From: Hawksworthiomyces lignivorus
Lineage: Eukaryota; Ascomycota; Sordariomycetes; Ophiostomatales; Ophiostomataceae
Assembly (NCBI GenBank): GCA_002917075.1
Contig: NTMA01000007.1
Location: 496,001-560,000, forward strand
Direction of reading: 5' to 3'
DNA: 64,000 nucleotides
The notes under the pieces are model-generated. The model was not told the DNA's origin. It worked only from the letters and a program-made list of their open reading frames with translations, and searched no databases. Within the stretch, counting starts at the first letter, position 1. Each line of letters begins with the position of its first letter. Shown piece by piece: positions 54,325 through 64,000 of the stretch. The position numbers were made by a program, and so were the translations under genes.

Positions 54325-56942
54325 ATGTTAGCTCCCTCTCCTCCCGATGATGGCGTCCAACTCCAGGTAGACGAGCAAGATGAGCAGATTGTAAGTGATC
54401 TACCTAACTTCGCAGTTGATTTGGTCCTCACTTGGTGGTCGAACAAGATGGGCTGCTCTATCCTAGCGACTTTCCTCAGTCATACAACGCACTTCAACAT
54501 GCGAGGCCAGGAATAAAAAATGAGAACACCGAATGTCCTCAAATATCTCAAAGAAATGACAGAGAACATCAAAGAAAGCTAACCAGTTCTCTGATTCTTG
54601 GGTTGGACATTGGGAGGGGGAGAGCCAAAGGGAAGCGAAGAAGAGTGAATGCCAGAGATTGGAAATCTACCTCATCTTTTACTTCTCATTGCGACTTCTT
54701 TGGTTCTCCTTTTCACAATTCGTCTTCCCATATTTTCCAAGCACTCCTTCTATTCAGGAAGCAGACAATGACGAAGACAACGATTCTGCTATTGATGTGG
54801 TACGTTTTTTTTTTTTTCTCCCACGCTGATATCGATGGACTCGTTTTGGTGGAGCTATTTTTTTTTTTTTTGAGTGCGACGGTAGTTGGCAGTGGGAAGT
54901 GGTCCGTCCCGCAGGCTTTCTTAGTGCGTGAGCATCGTTCGCATATGGCTTTGGAGCAGGATGCGGGCCGTCGTTACACGCAGAAGGCTACCCCAGATTC
55001 TCCACTGGACAGCGTGGTGTTATCCAAGTATACAGCTATGGCCCACGATGGAGGAGCAGACAAAGAAAACCTGAAATTCTATATAGCACAACAGCAGTTG
55101 GTGTGGCTTTGCTTTGCAAAACAAAGAAGAGGAAAAAATAACAATGTTCTTAGCCGCTGCGCGAATCGCTCACGTCGCTTCGATCAAGCATCCTGGCTTA
55201 CCAACACGAAAATGGCCGCACCTACCATGCCATGAGCGCCGGCAGTATGCGATTCATTTTATTTGCCTTCTGATGTACTGGCATATTCTCCGAGAGTTTC
55301 TTAGAGGCTGACCTACATGAATTTGCGCAACTCCAGAATACTTTTTGCCCAACGATGAAGTAAGTATTTCCTTTAGGATTTTCTATGGGAAGTTTGAAGC
55401 TGTTAACACGCTTTTCCCCTGCTAGACAGAGATAGAACGCCTGGGTATACGACACGCCTTGCTGGTTTGCCAATGCATATTCCTTCTCCTTGGCTAACAT
55501 TCTCCCAGACTTGCAACACCATGTGATGACATTGACCATCAAAGGCAACCATTGCCTATGTCCTAAGAATGATGGCGCAAAACGGGTTCTTGATCTGGGA
55601 ACAGGGACTGGAATCTGGGCTATGGAATATGGTGAGCTCGTACCCGTCTCACGCAAGTTGTGCAAGCCCAAATATGCTGACATTCGTGTTCTAGCCGACG
55701 CCCATCCTGAATCCGAAGTGCGTTCTACGTGTTCTATTTTCTTGATTTTTCTTTTTGACTGCAGCTTCTCTCCGCTGGCAATGGAAGATTTATACTTACA
55801 CAGAATCTCCTTCAGGTTATTGGCGTCGACCTGAGCCCAGTACAGCCAGAATTGTAAGTGCGTTTGTGCCACAAGCATTGCAACATGTCATGTCTAATGC
55901 AGATATCGTTCTCTAGTGTTCCACCAAATTGCTATTTCGAAGTAGGCAGCCATGCATTTCCGATTTGCCTCACATGCAACTATCAAGAAGGACTGACACG
56001 ACACTCTGCAGATCGATGACGTAGAGAAAGAGTGGACTTGGGACAGGCCATTCGACTTTATCTTCAGCCGCATGATGGCCGGCAGTTTTACGGACAACGC
56101 CAGCATCGTCCAAAAGGCGTTCGACCACCTCGAGCCCGGCGGCTACTTCGAGGCCCAGGACATGGCGCTGCCCATCGGCTGTGACGACGGTACCTTGACC
56201 AAGGATTCAGACTTGTGGATCTGGATGAGCCTGGTGATGGAGGGCATGGCTAAATTTGGACGGCCTGTGGTGGCGGCGCAGCAGTGGAAGCCGCTGATGG
56301 AGGCGTGCGGCTTTGAGGACGTGCAGCAGACGGTGCACAAGTGGCCGACCAACCGGTGGCCGCGCGACCCCAAGCTCAAGGACCTGGGCATGTGGAGCCT
56401 GGCCAACATGGACACGGCGCTGGAGCCGAGCACGCTCGTGCCGCTGACGCGGGCGCTCGGCTGGACGCGCGAGGAGGTGCTCGTCCTCGTCAGCAAGGCG
56501 CGCAAGGTGCTGCGCGACCCGAGCGTGCACGCCTACTGGCCCATGTACGATTTTCATCCCTCTCTCTTCTCTTCTTTCTCGTTTTATCTCTCTGCTATCA
56601 AAATAAGAAGATTGCCCTTGCCCCAATACCAACTAACTTGTCAGCTACTTTGTGCACGGACGGAAACCGCTGGACGCAGACGCCGGCGGCGCTGTGCCGG
56701 GCCATATTCCGCCCGTGGACGCAACAGTGCCGTCTTCCCCGAAACCCCTCTCTCCAGCGCCCATCTCGCCCGAGACGGCTGCCGGACAGACGCCCTCTCC
56801 AGCGCGCTCGCCAAAGCCGACTTCACCGCCAGTATCAGCATCACCACCGCCAGCATCACCACCGTCGGCGACAGCAGAAGCCACTCAGTCCATAGTTGTG
56901 CCTGTGCTGGAAACAAAGGAAGCATCACCGCGGAGCGAATAG
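54325..56942 (+). CDS. LaeA-like SAM-dependent methyltransferase
   Basis: Eleven exons: 54325..54390, 54758..54799, 55154..55244, 55337..55359, 55426..55444, 55509..55631, 55695..55717, 55816..55853, 55917..55941, 56012..56544 and 56645..56942, giving 426 aa. Every junction is GT-AG with matching phase. The product follows the fungal LaeA/UMTA-like plan: acidic start (DNDEDNDSAIDV), SSILAYQHENGRTYHAMSAGKYFLPNDETEIERLDLQHHVMTL, SAM motif I RVLDLGTGTGIWA (about 106-118), [32 protein letters not shown], and LEPGGYFEAQD. A Pro/Ser-rich tail (about 345-426) follows YFVHGRKP. Such proteins act on secondary metabolites or, like LaeA, influence cluster expression. The P450 next door fits metabolism, but no backbone synthase is present. 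Confidence 0.85.
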
Positions 56943-57828
56943 CAAGCTGCAATGAGATAGAGAGGGCAATCAATTTGTGACAAATCATATTGCGAAAGTG
57001 GTCAGGGCTCTTCCAAACGACTTCTACTGTGCAGCTCTGGTGAGACCAGTGGAAAATGTGGGATCACTGCGATGTGCTGGACAGAAGAGCGAACGAGCAA
57101 GTCGACAAGCGCCAAATTGTATTTCAACACACGCAAAGCATAGTAAATAGGAACGATTTATGGTATTTTTGTCTCCTTTTTAGTAGATGCCTTTTCGAGC
57201 CTGTGAAGAGGATGCTTCATTAATAAATGTAATGTAGATAGAGAGCCATTTGCTGGCCGACAATCTGCCGAGACCGAAGTACATACATACATACGTCGCA
57301 GGCATTTGCATATTTGCAACCAGAATAGACCGGCCATGTGTGGTGGAGACGGGCAAATCCCGCGTGACGCAAGAAGAAGACGAAGTCACGAAAGCCTCAT
57401 TCCAGGCTCCTTGAGCAGCATGTTAACCACAGCGACCGCACAGTAGGGGTCAATTGATCCTGGCCTGGCCAATTGCTGCTCTATCCACTACACTGCCCGC
57501 TTACCCCTGATTAGCAGGTGAGTCGCCATGTGGAGGCGCATGTTTTAGCGCCCTTCTTACAGCTAGTTATCTCCCCCAACCCGTGTTAGTGTGCAGCTTG
57601 CCGATCTCCGTTCCGCTCTGGTAGCCTGGTCAATGCTCCATAGATAAGCTCCTCTGACTCTCTCCCTCCATTCCCCTCCCAATCTCTCACTTTCTTCCCC
57701 CAGACTCAGTTTCTTGGCCAATTTCTTGTTGTTTTTCTCCAGATCTCGCTCGATACTCGAACAAGTTTCCCTCCTCTTCCCTGCTCGCATTGACGTACTG
57801 CCGTTCTTCCCATACGCCGCCGATCAAC
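56943..57828. other. Intergenic, 0.9 kb
   Basis: Upstream region of the M18 aminopeptidase. Pyrimidine-rich from about 57640 to 57800. A short GGTCAATTGATCC palindrome lies at about 57449. No gene. Confidence 0.5.
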
Positions 57829-59745
57829 ATGGTCAGACAGCCGAGTCAGCTCCCCTACCACTATGGCCCTCGGCCAACCTCGACCGACCGCGAGCACGAC
57901 AACATCTCCATCGTCTCGACGTCATCATCATCCTCTCTTGCTCTCGTCGAGAACAGCTCTGAGAAGGAGTTGAGGAGGGACGTCGAGCCGGCCAGCTCCC
58001 TCCCGCAAGCCGTGCACCCTTTCAACCTCGTCCCCGCCCCGACCTCGCCCTCTCTCGAGTCTCAGTGCTTCGTCCTCACGGACATGGCGTCGCGGCACGC
58101 CTCGGAGAATCCCATCTGCGCCGGGTGCGCCAGCGGCATGCGCATGAACGAGGTGTACCAGTGCCGGGTGCTCCCGCCGGGCTCGTCGACGCCGTGCGCC
58201 GTCTGCGCCTGGAAGAGCGGCGACCCGGCGAGCTTCACCAAGCCGTACCTGAGCTTCATGACCGAGAACCCGACCGTCTTCCACGCGGTCGACTACTTCA
58301 AGCGCAAGCTGAACGCTTTCGGCTTCGAGGAGCTGTCGGCGCGCGAGGACTGGACGCCGCGGCTGCGGCCCGGCGGCAAGTACTACGCCACGCGCAACGG
58401 CAGCACGCTGGCGGCCTTCACCGTGGGCGGCGCCTATAAGCCGGGCAACGGCGTGGCCATTGTGGGCGGGCACATTGACGCGCTGACGGCCAAGCTCAAG
58501 CCCGTCAGCAGCAAGCCCACGCGCGACGGCTACGTCCAGCTGGGCGTCGCGCCCTACGCCGGCGCCCTCAACGAGACCTGGTGGGACCGCGACCTGAGCA
58601 TCGGCGGCCGCGTCGTCGTCCGCGACCCCGTCACGGGCAAGACCGGCACGCGGCTGGTCAAGCTGAACTGGCCGAGTGCGTGAAACCCCCTCGTCTTTCC
58701 CCTTTTTTTTTGCTCAGTGCTCCTTTCGTCTTGCTAACCTGCCATCCGAAACACAGTTGCCAAGGTGGCGACGCTGGCGCCGCACTTTGGCGTGTCGATG
58801 ACGGGCAGCGGCAACAAGGAGACGCAGATGGTGCCGATCATCGGCCTCGACAACAGCGACCTGCTGGGATCCGCAGAAAAGGGGAGCGGCGAGGCGGGCG
58901 AGCGCCTCGGCCCCGCGGGCTCGTTTGTGGCGTCGCAGCCGCCCAAGCTGGTGAAGCTGATCGCGGCCGAGCTGGGCCTGGACGCGTCGGCGTACGGGTC
59001 CATTGTCAGCTGGGAGCTGGAGCTGTTCGACCTGCAGCCCGCCACGGTGCTGGGGCTGGACCGCGAGCTGATCACGGCCGGCCGCATCGACGACAAGATC
59101 TGCTCCTGGGCCGCCCTGGTCGGCCTGCTGGGCGCCCGCGACAACGAGGGCTCCGGCGTCGTGCGCATGGTCGCCCTCTTCGACGACGAGGAGATCGGCA
59201 GCCTGCTGCGCCAGGGCGCCCGCGGCAACTTCCTGCCCAGCACCGTCGAGCGCATCGTCGAGGCGCTGGCCGCGTCGCCCGACGTCCCCGGCGGGCCCGT
59301 GCCCTACGGGCCCGGCGTGCTCGCGCGCACCTACGCCGCCAGCTTCCTCGTGTCCGCCGACGTCACCCACGCCGTGCACCCCAACTTTGCCGCCAACTAC
59401 CTCGCCGACCACGCGCCCCGCCTCAACGTCGGCGTCGCCATCACCGCCGACAGCAACGGCCACATGACCACCGACAGCGTCTCGACCGCGCTGCTCGACC
59501 GCGTCGCCGAGCGCTGCGGCGCCGTCCTGCAGCGCTTCATGATCCGCAACGACTCCCGCAGCGGCGGCACCATCGGCCCCGCCCTCAGCTCCGCCATGGG
59601 CCTCAAGAGCGCCGACGCCGGCATCCCCCAGCTCAGCATGCACAGCATCCGCGCCACCACCGGCGCCCTCGACCCGGGCCTCGGCGTCCGCTTCTTCCAG
59701 GGCTTCCTCGAGCACTGGGAGGCCGTGGACGCCGAGTGGCAGTGA
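57829..59745 (+). CDS. APE1: M18-family aminopeptidase (vacuolar aminopeptidase I-like)
   Basis: Exons 57829..58675 and 58757..59745 give 611 aa. The M18 fold (about 135-611) has the dinuclear zinc site: GGHIDALTAKLKP (His, Asp), RIDDKICSW (bridging Asp), LFDDEEIGS (Glu-Glu), SADVTHAVHPNF (Asp, His) and the final HSIRATTG. The wording GGHIDALTAKLKP and GYVQLGVAPYAGALNETWWDRDLSIGGR is closer to yeast Ape1/Lap4 than to cytosolic aspartyl aminopeptidases, so a vacuolar (Cvt/autophagy cargo) enzyme is inferred. The first about 95 residues are Ser-rich and not conserved. Residues about 96-127 contain CAGC, a single Cys and CAVC, a Cys-rich insert. The start is the first ATG; the frame upstream opens only with TTG. 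Confidence 0.85.
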
Positions 59746-60456
59746 GGGCAGCCGAGCAGAGGAATGCGAGAAAGGAGGCAGGCTGGCTACGAAGAGGGCA
59801 GTTCGGGATAGTTTGCTTTTGTTCTAGATTACAGGGCATACGTAATGGGCATAGCAGTAGATGTATGGACTGGCGCATGTATTTTGATCTCGAGACAGCT
59901 GTGCGGGAATACGACAGCAACATAATGCGAATCATGAAATTGAGAATTTCGCCTTTTCGAAGTGTGAGAAATGAGAACTAGACAGTTCTTTGCGGACAAT
60001 TTCCTCAGGGATAAGAACAAAAGACATTGAAACCAGTGGAGACTTTGCGCCGATGAAGCTCTTCTCGCCTTTTTTCGCAACACACTTCGGTATGAGGCCG
60101 TCACCGTGACGACCAAGGAACAACAGCCATACCTGTGACACAGAATAATGCGAGTTTGCCGGCGGCCAGGAGAAGGAAAGAAAAACTGAAATTGACGCAT
60201 TGGAATGCGGCAAAGGGATAGGGGTGTTGCACCGCTACAATTGATGGGTCCTTCGTCCCCGGCGGGCAATGAAAACGTTATCCCGGATCCGCCGCACGAA
60301 TCGGTGTCACCGGCTGGCCCAAATCGGTCGACAACAGCATTTAAAGGAGGTAAAAGCAACGGAGCGTTCTCTTTCAAAGGCTTATTCTTTTTATTTCAGT
60401 TTAACCCGTGGCTTTTATTTCGTATTTGCCAAGAATTTCCGCCCAAAAACTCTAAA
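59746..60456. other. Intergenic, 0.7 kb
   Basis: M18 3' flank and promoter of the next gene. Open frames crossing it lack conserved content. Confidence 0.5.
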
Positions 60457-61229
60457 ATGAAGATTGTTCTCACCGGCTCGACGGGCCGGGTTGGCCGCGC
60501 CGTGCTCGAGCATTGCCTCCGGCACCCGGCTGTCACTTCCGTCGTGGCCCTGTCGCGGCGACCCCTAGATAAGGTAGAATCAGACGCTAAGCTCCGGGTG
60601 GTACTCGTCGACGACTTCCTTGCCTACACGGCCGAGACGCGTGAGGCTCTGCGCGGCGCCGATGCGTGCATCTGGAGCCTGGGCATTCCGTACATCCGCG
60701 ACGAGGAGAAGCTGCGCGCCGTCAACCTCGACTACGCCTTGTATGGCGGCCGCGTCCTGGCCGAGCAGAGCAGGGAGGACAGAGCCGCTGCAAACAAGCC
60801 GCCCTTCCGCTTCGTCTACGTCAGCGGAGCCGCCGTCGTCCGCGACCAGGACCAGCCGCTGTGGTATATGTCGACCATGCGGAAGATGCGGGTGCGTCGC
60901 TCTCCCTAAGCGCCTAAGACGGATTTGGATAAATCTTGCGAACACAGATTAAATTAGACGCCCGCTGATACTCTTTTCAGGGTCAAGTCGAGACCGGGGT
61001 ACTGGACCTGGCGACGCAGAATCCGCGCACCTTCGCCGCCTACATCAGCAAGACTCCGATGGTCTGCAGCCCAGAGACGCCACTGAAGAACATGGCGATG
61101 CGCAGCCTTATGGCGACAATTCCTGCAGCGGACCTAGCGCACGCCTTGATCCGGGTGGCCATCGAGGGCTACAAGGCTGACACGATAGAGGGTGACGCCC
61201 TCCAGGCGTTGGGAAAGGAGGAGACGTAG
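60457..61229 (+). CDS. NAD(P)-binding Rossmann-fold protein (atypical SDR/NmrA-like)
   Basis: Exons 60457..60891 and 60981..61229 give 227 aa. The start MKIVLTGSTGRVGRAVLEHCL contains the GxxGxxG dinucleotide-binding loop of atypical short-chain dehydrogenases. VVALSRRPLD (strand 2), DACIWSLGIP and FRFVYVSGAAVVRDQ (strand 5) follow in the expected order, and the second exon adds a short helical C-terminus. There is no classical YxxxK catalytic pair, so it may be a regulatory NmrA-like binder or an epimerase-like enzyme with a reduced C-terminal domain. Related fungal proteins are uncharacterised. The donor GTGCGT and acceptor TTTTCAG keep phase 0. Confidence 0.78.
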
Positions 61230-62072
61230 CAGGAGAGAGCTCATAGCGACTTGATCCCTGTAGCGATAGATGCATGCGAGACCCATGTTTCAACACATTT
61301 TCTGTCAATATCATGACTGGTCGATTTCTGCTGAGTTGGCGTTTGCGTTTTCCATGGCTGTCAATGTCTCAGGGGCAATGAGACAAGTGGCACTCCCCAC
61401 TCTTACAACGGGCTGGCAGCAGTCCACGGCATCTCGGTGCATCGATGCCTTTTTCTTTCTTTGTCTAATCTCATGGCGTTTCGTCCTCCCTTGGGAAATC
61501 TAGCTAGATATCGGAGTTATTTAAGTAAACAAGATTCCGCAAGCAGCTGTCAGCTTTTAAACCATTGGCAGACAAAGAAACTATTACTGCCTGCCGCAGA
61601 CGATTTGGGCTAGCTGCATGGTCCAAGGATGTGTCGCATACGTAACCTCCTGTTGTTAATCTCGCCTTATCAACCCATCTTGGGACATTTCACTTGACAG
61701 TTCCGGTAGCTCGGGCCATACGACCCAACCGAGCGACGTCACCTCATCCCAATGGCCCCCGCGATCTCCCACTACTCCGCCGGGTCCGATCACACCACAG
61801 GCATTATGCTTACCTTCTAAGTACGCACGTCGTAGACCGTGTTCTCGACTCGTCTTTTTATTCGTTTTGGCAAATATGAATGTAGTTCCTAATATACCTC
61901 TGCGTCTGCCTTCTCAACTCTGGTCTCTCCATTCTCAGCCTGGCATCAAGCAATGGCAGCTGCATCTCCATCTTGAGTTTTGCTGTGCTTCGATGCTCAT
62001 CCCTTTGCTCAAATCGGATTATTCGCCGAGGTTGGAACTATTTTCTTCCCTGCGATCTCCATCTTCTAAATC
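61230..62072. other. Intergenic, 0.8 kb
   Basis: Upstream region of the fasciclin gene. No coding feature recognised. Confidence 0.5.
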
Positions 62073-63552
62073 ATGAAGTTTATCGGGTTTGCGGCCGTGG
62101 CCGCTGCTTTCGTCGTCCCGGACGTTGGCATGCTCAAAGAACTTGTCCTCAGCGACAATGCTCATCAAGACAGCTCTTCCAAAATCTCCCAATACCATGC
62201 GATCGTCGAATCTGCCGCCGAAAGTGTCGAGAAAAGCACCGATGCCATTAATGGCTGGTTCCGACGCGGTGCAATGTCGAGCGACGGCGACGAATCTGGC
62301 CTCCCGGTTCCCTTGCTGCATCGCAAAGACCCTTCCGCCAATCTCACAATCTACCAGCTCATTAGTGCCTCGAATTACACAACCAAATTTGCCGCCCTTG
62401 TCGACAAGTTCCCGCAATATGTCGACCGCCTCAACAGCACTGCGGTGAACTCCACCCTCTTCGTGCCGGTCGATGCCGCTTTCGACAAGCTGCCCGGCGG
62501 CCTGCTCAATAACACCGAGGAGAACCGCCAGCTTTTAGAGAATATTGTATCTTATCCCATCGGCTTAGGTGCCTATCCTTACAGGCGCATATTCGGAACG
62601 CACACGATCCCGACGGCACTCGATGAGGCTCTTCTGGGCGGCAAGCCGCAGCGCTTACGCGTGCGCATCGACAAGCATCTAGGAGTGCAAATCAATTCCT
62701 ACAGCAACGTCATCGCACCTAATTTTGTAGGCTCTCTGCTCCTCTGTATCTATTTGCTTTTTTCGCCTTTCAATATGTCAGCCATTCTAACTTGTTCGTC
62801 CCTTGCAGATCGCCAAGAACGGCGTCATCCACGCCGTCGACAAAATTATTCTTCCTCCCTTCCCTGCCGGCCAGAAGCTGGCTCTGGAGCCTGCCCGTTA
62901 CTCCACGTATCTGCTGGCTGCCGAGAAGACCAACTTCGTGAAGTACGTTCACGGTCTCAAGACGAACGGGACGACCGTATTTGCGCCGTCCAACGCCGCC
63001 TTCGAGTGGCTCGGCCCCCGTGTCAACGCCTTCCTCTTCAACACCCCGCGGGGCCTCAAGTACCTCGCCGCCCTTCTCAAGTACTCCGTCGTGCCCAACG
63101 CGACCGTCTACAGTGACGCCTACTACGGCCCGGCTCAGGACGGAGCTGAGTCTAACACGTTTACGGAGACTATGGCGGACGGCGGCCTCGTCACGCACCA
63201 CCACTACACGCTGCCCACGCTCCTGGGCAACGCCACCGTCTCGGTCAACACGACGGCCATCGCCGGGTTCGTCTTCGTGGTAGTCAACGACAGGGTGCGC
63301 GTCACCGTGCAGGACACCATCGCCAAGAACGGCGTCATCCAAGAGGTCGGCCGCGTCCTCTTCCCGCCGCACCCGAAACGCCACCACCCAGAGAATCGCT
63401 CCAGCTCGGACCTCTTCTGGCCAAGCGACGAGGATGTGCTCACCATTGAGGATCTGATTGACCGCCTGAGTCCTTACGTCGACGGCGATAACGACGACGA
63501 AAATGGCATCTTCATCGACCAGATCCCGCACGAAGAGATTTCTGAGCTGTAA
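62073..63552 (+). CDS. Secreted fasciclin (FAS1) domain protein
   Basis: Exons 62073..62726 and 62809..63552 give 465 aa. The N-terminus MKFIGFAAVAAAFVVPDVG is a signal peptide. Two FAS1 domains are visible. The first (about 90-235) has TIYQLISASNYTTKFAALVDK and NSTLFVPVDAAFDKLP. The second (about 245-425) has TYLLAAEKTNFVKYVHGLKTNGTTVFAPSNAAFEWL. Each ends with the IAKNGVIH/Q...VD/GRVLFPP strand. Several N-x-S/T sites (for example NLT, NST, NAT) fit an extracellular glycoprotein. No terminal GPI signal is seen; the C-terminus is acidic (DGDNDDENG). FAS1 proteins mediate adhesion or cell-surface contacts. The intron (62727..62808) falls just before the first of the two IAKNGVI motifs and has the weak donor GTAGGC. 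Confidence 0.85.
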
Positions 63553-64000
63553 TTCATCGATTTGTTTTTGTTTCACCTAGATTGTACTCTGATCTGCGTT
63601 CGGTTTGGAGTCTTGAATGAAAATGTAAGAATTAAAGAAGGATAAAGAAAACAACGAGACAACACAATAATTGGGACAAGGAAAGGATATTTGGCTTTGC
63701 TGCCTTGCAGGTATGGTCTTTCATAACATATGTATGATTTGCACAACTCGGATGCCGTTTTGTTTTGTTTTCACAAGAAGAATCCCACACAAAGAAATTG
63801 GAAGCAATCTTTCGCTCCAAGAAATAGCGAAATGCCATGCACGCCGTCGTAATGAGTGTAGTCATACAGAACCTCTTCCTAAGTCGTTCGATCATACACC
63901 GACGCAAAGGTAATAACCGGGCCATAGATCACCGCAGCGGAGCCTGCACTGATTAGTTGCCAGCTTTGCCACTGTGTCAATGTCACAGACAATCGTGTCG
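63553..64000. other. Right-edge flank, 0.45 kb
   Basis: 3' flank of the fasciclin gene. The last about 100 bases could be the end of a neighbouring gene (a minus-strand frame reads DTIVCDIDTVAKLATNQ), but too little is in the window to decide. Confidence 0.35.

Noticed and set aside
57420..57490. Possible tRNA on the minus strand (GTGTAGTGGATAGAGC resembles an A box).
   Set aside because: No B box with GGTTCRANNCC spacing, D-arm bases do not pair, and the acceptor stem is poor.

Overview
The window is nuclear DNA from a filamentous ascomycete (Pezizomycotina, most likely a Sordariomycete). The evidence is short introns (about 50-100 nt) with CTAAC/CTGAC branch sites, G/C-biased third codon positions, a HET-domain NLR, a LaeA-type methyltransferase, a scon-2/sconB-type F-box/WD40 regulator, NudE and a fungal-type fused acetyl-CoA carboxylase. 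No rRNA, convincing tRNA, CRISPR array or intact transposon was seen. Exon boundaries below were deduced by eye from splice signals, reading phase and family conservation; none is confirmed by RNA.

Layout. 0-18.6 kb is mostly conserved housekeeping: the 5' part of a LURP-one-related protein (minus), a large protein ending in a degenerate riboflavin-kinase-like domain, the sulfur regulator sconB, a succinate/fumarate mitochondrial carrier, twinfilin and the 60S assembly factor NSA2. 18.6-22.4 kb is an accessory patch: five copies of a 36-41 bp repeat, a broken gene of unknown family, an intact F-box gene and an AT-rich relic. 22.5-31.9 kb holds a DHA2-type MFS transporter, a lipid-anchor-motif/poly-Gln protein with a nucleotidyltransferase-like C-terminus, and NudE. 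A 4.5 kb gap precedes acetyl-CoA carboxylase (36.5-43.7 kb), followed by an M81/MlrC-type metallopeptidase.

46.9-57 kb is the second accessory block: a HET-NB-ARC-TPR NLR with a near-identical repeat array, a cytochrome P450, and an 11-exon LaeA-like methyltransferase. 57.8-63.6 kb carries an M18 aminopeptidase (Ape1-like) with a Cys-rich N-terminal extension, a small NAD(P)-binding reductase-like protein and a secreted two-domain fasciclin protein.

Most noteworthy: sconB can be read through its F-box only by removing an AT-AC intron with U2-type signals. The NLR's TPR array contains a 378-bp higher-order duplication. The methyltransferase is split by ten introns with micro-exons of 19-25 nt. 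A dispersed repeat family surrounds a dead gene at 18.7-20 kb.
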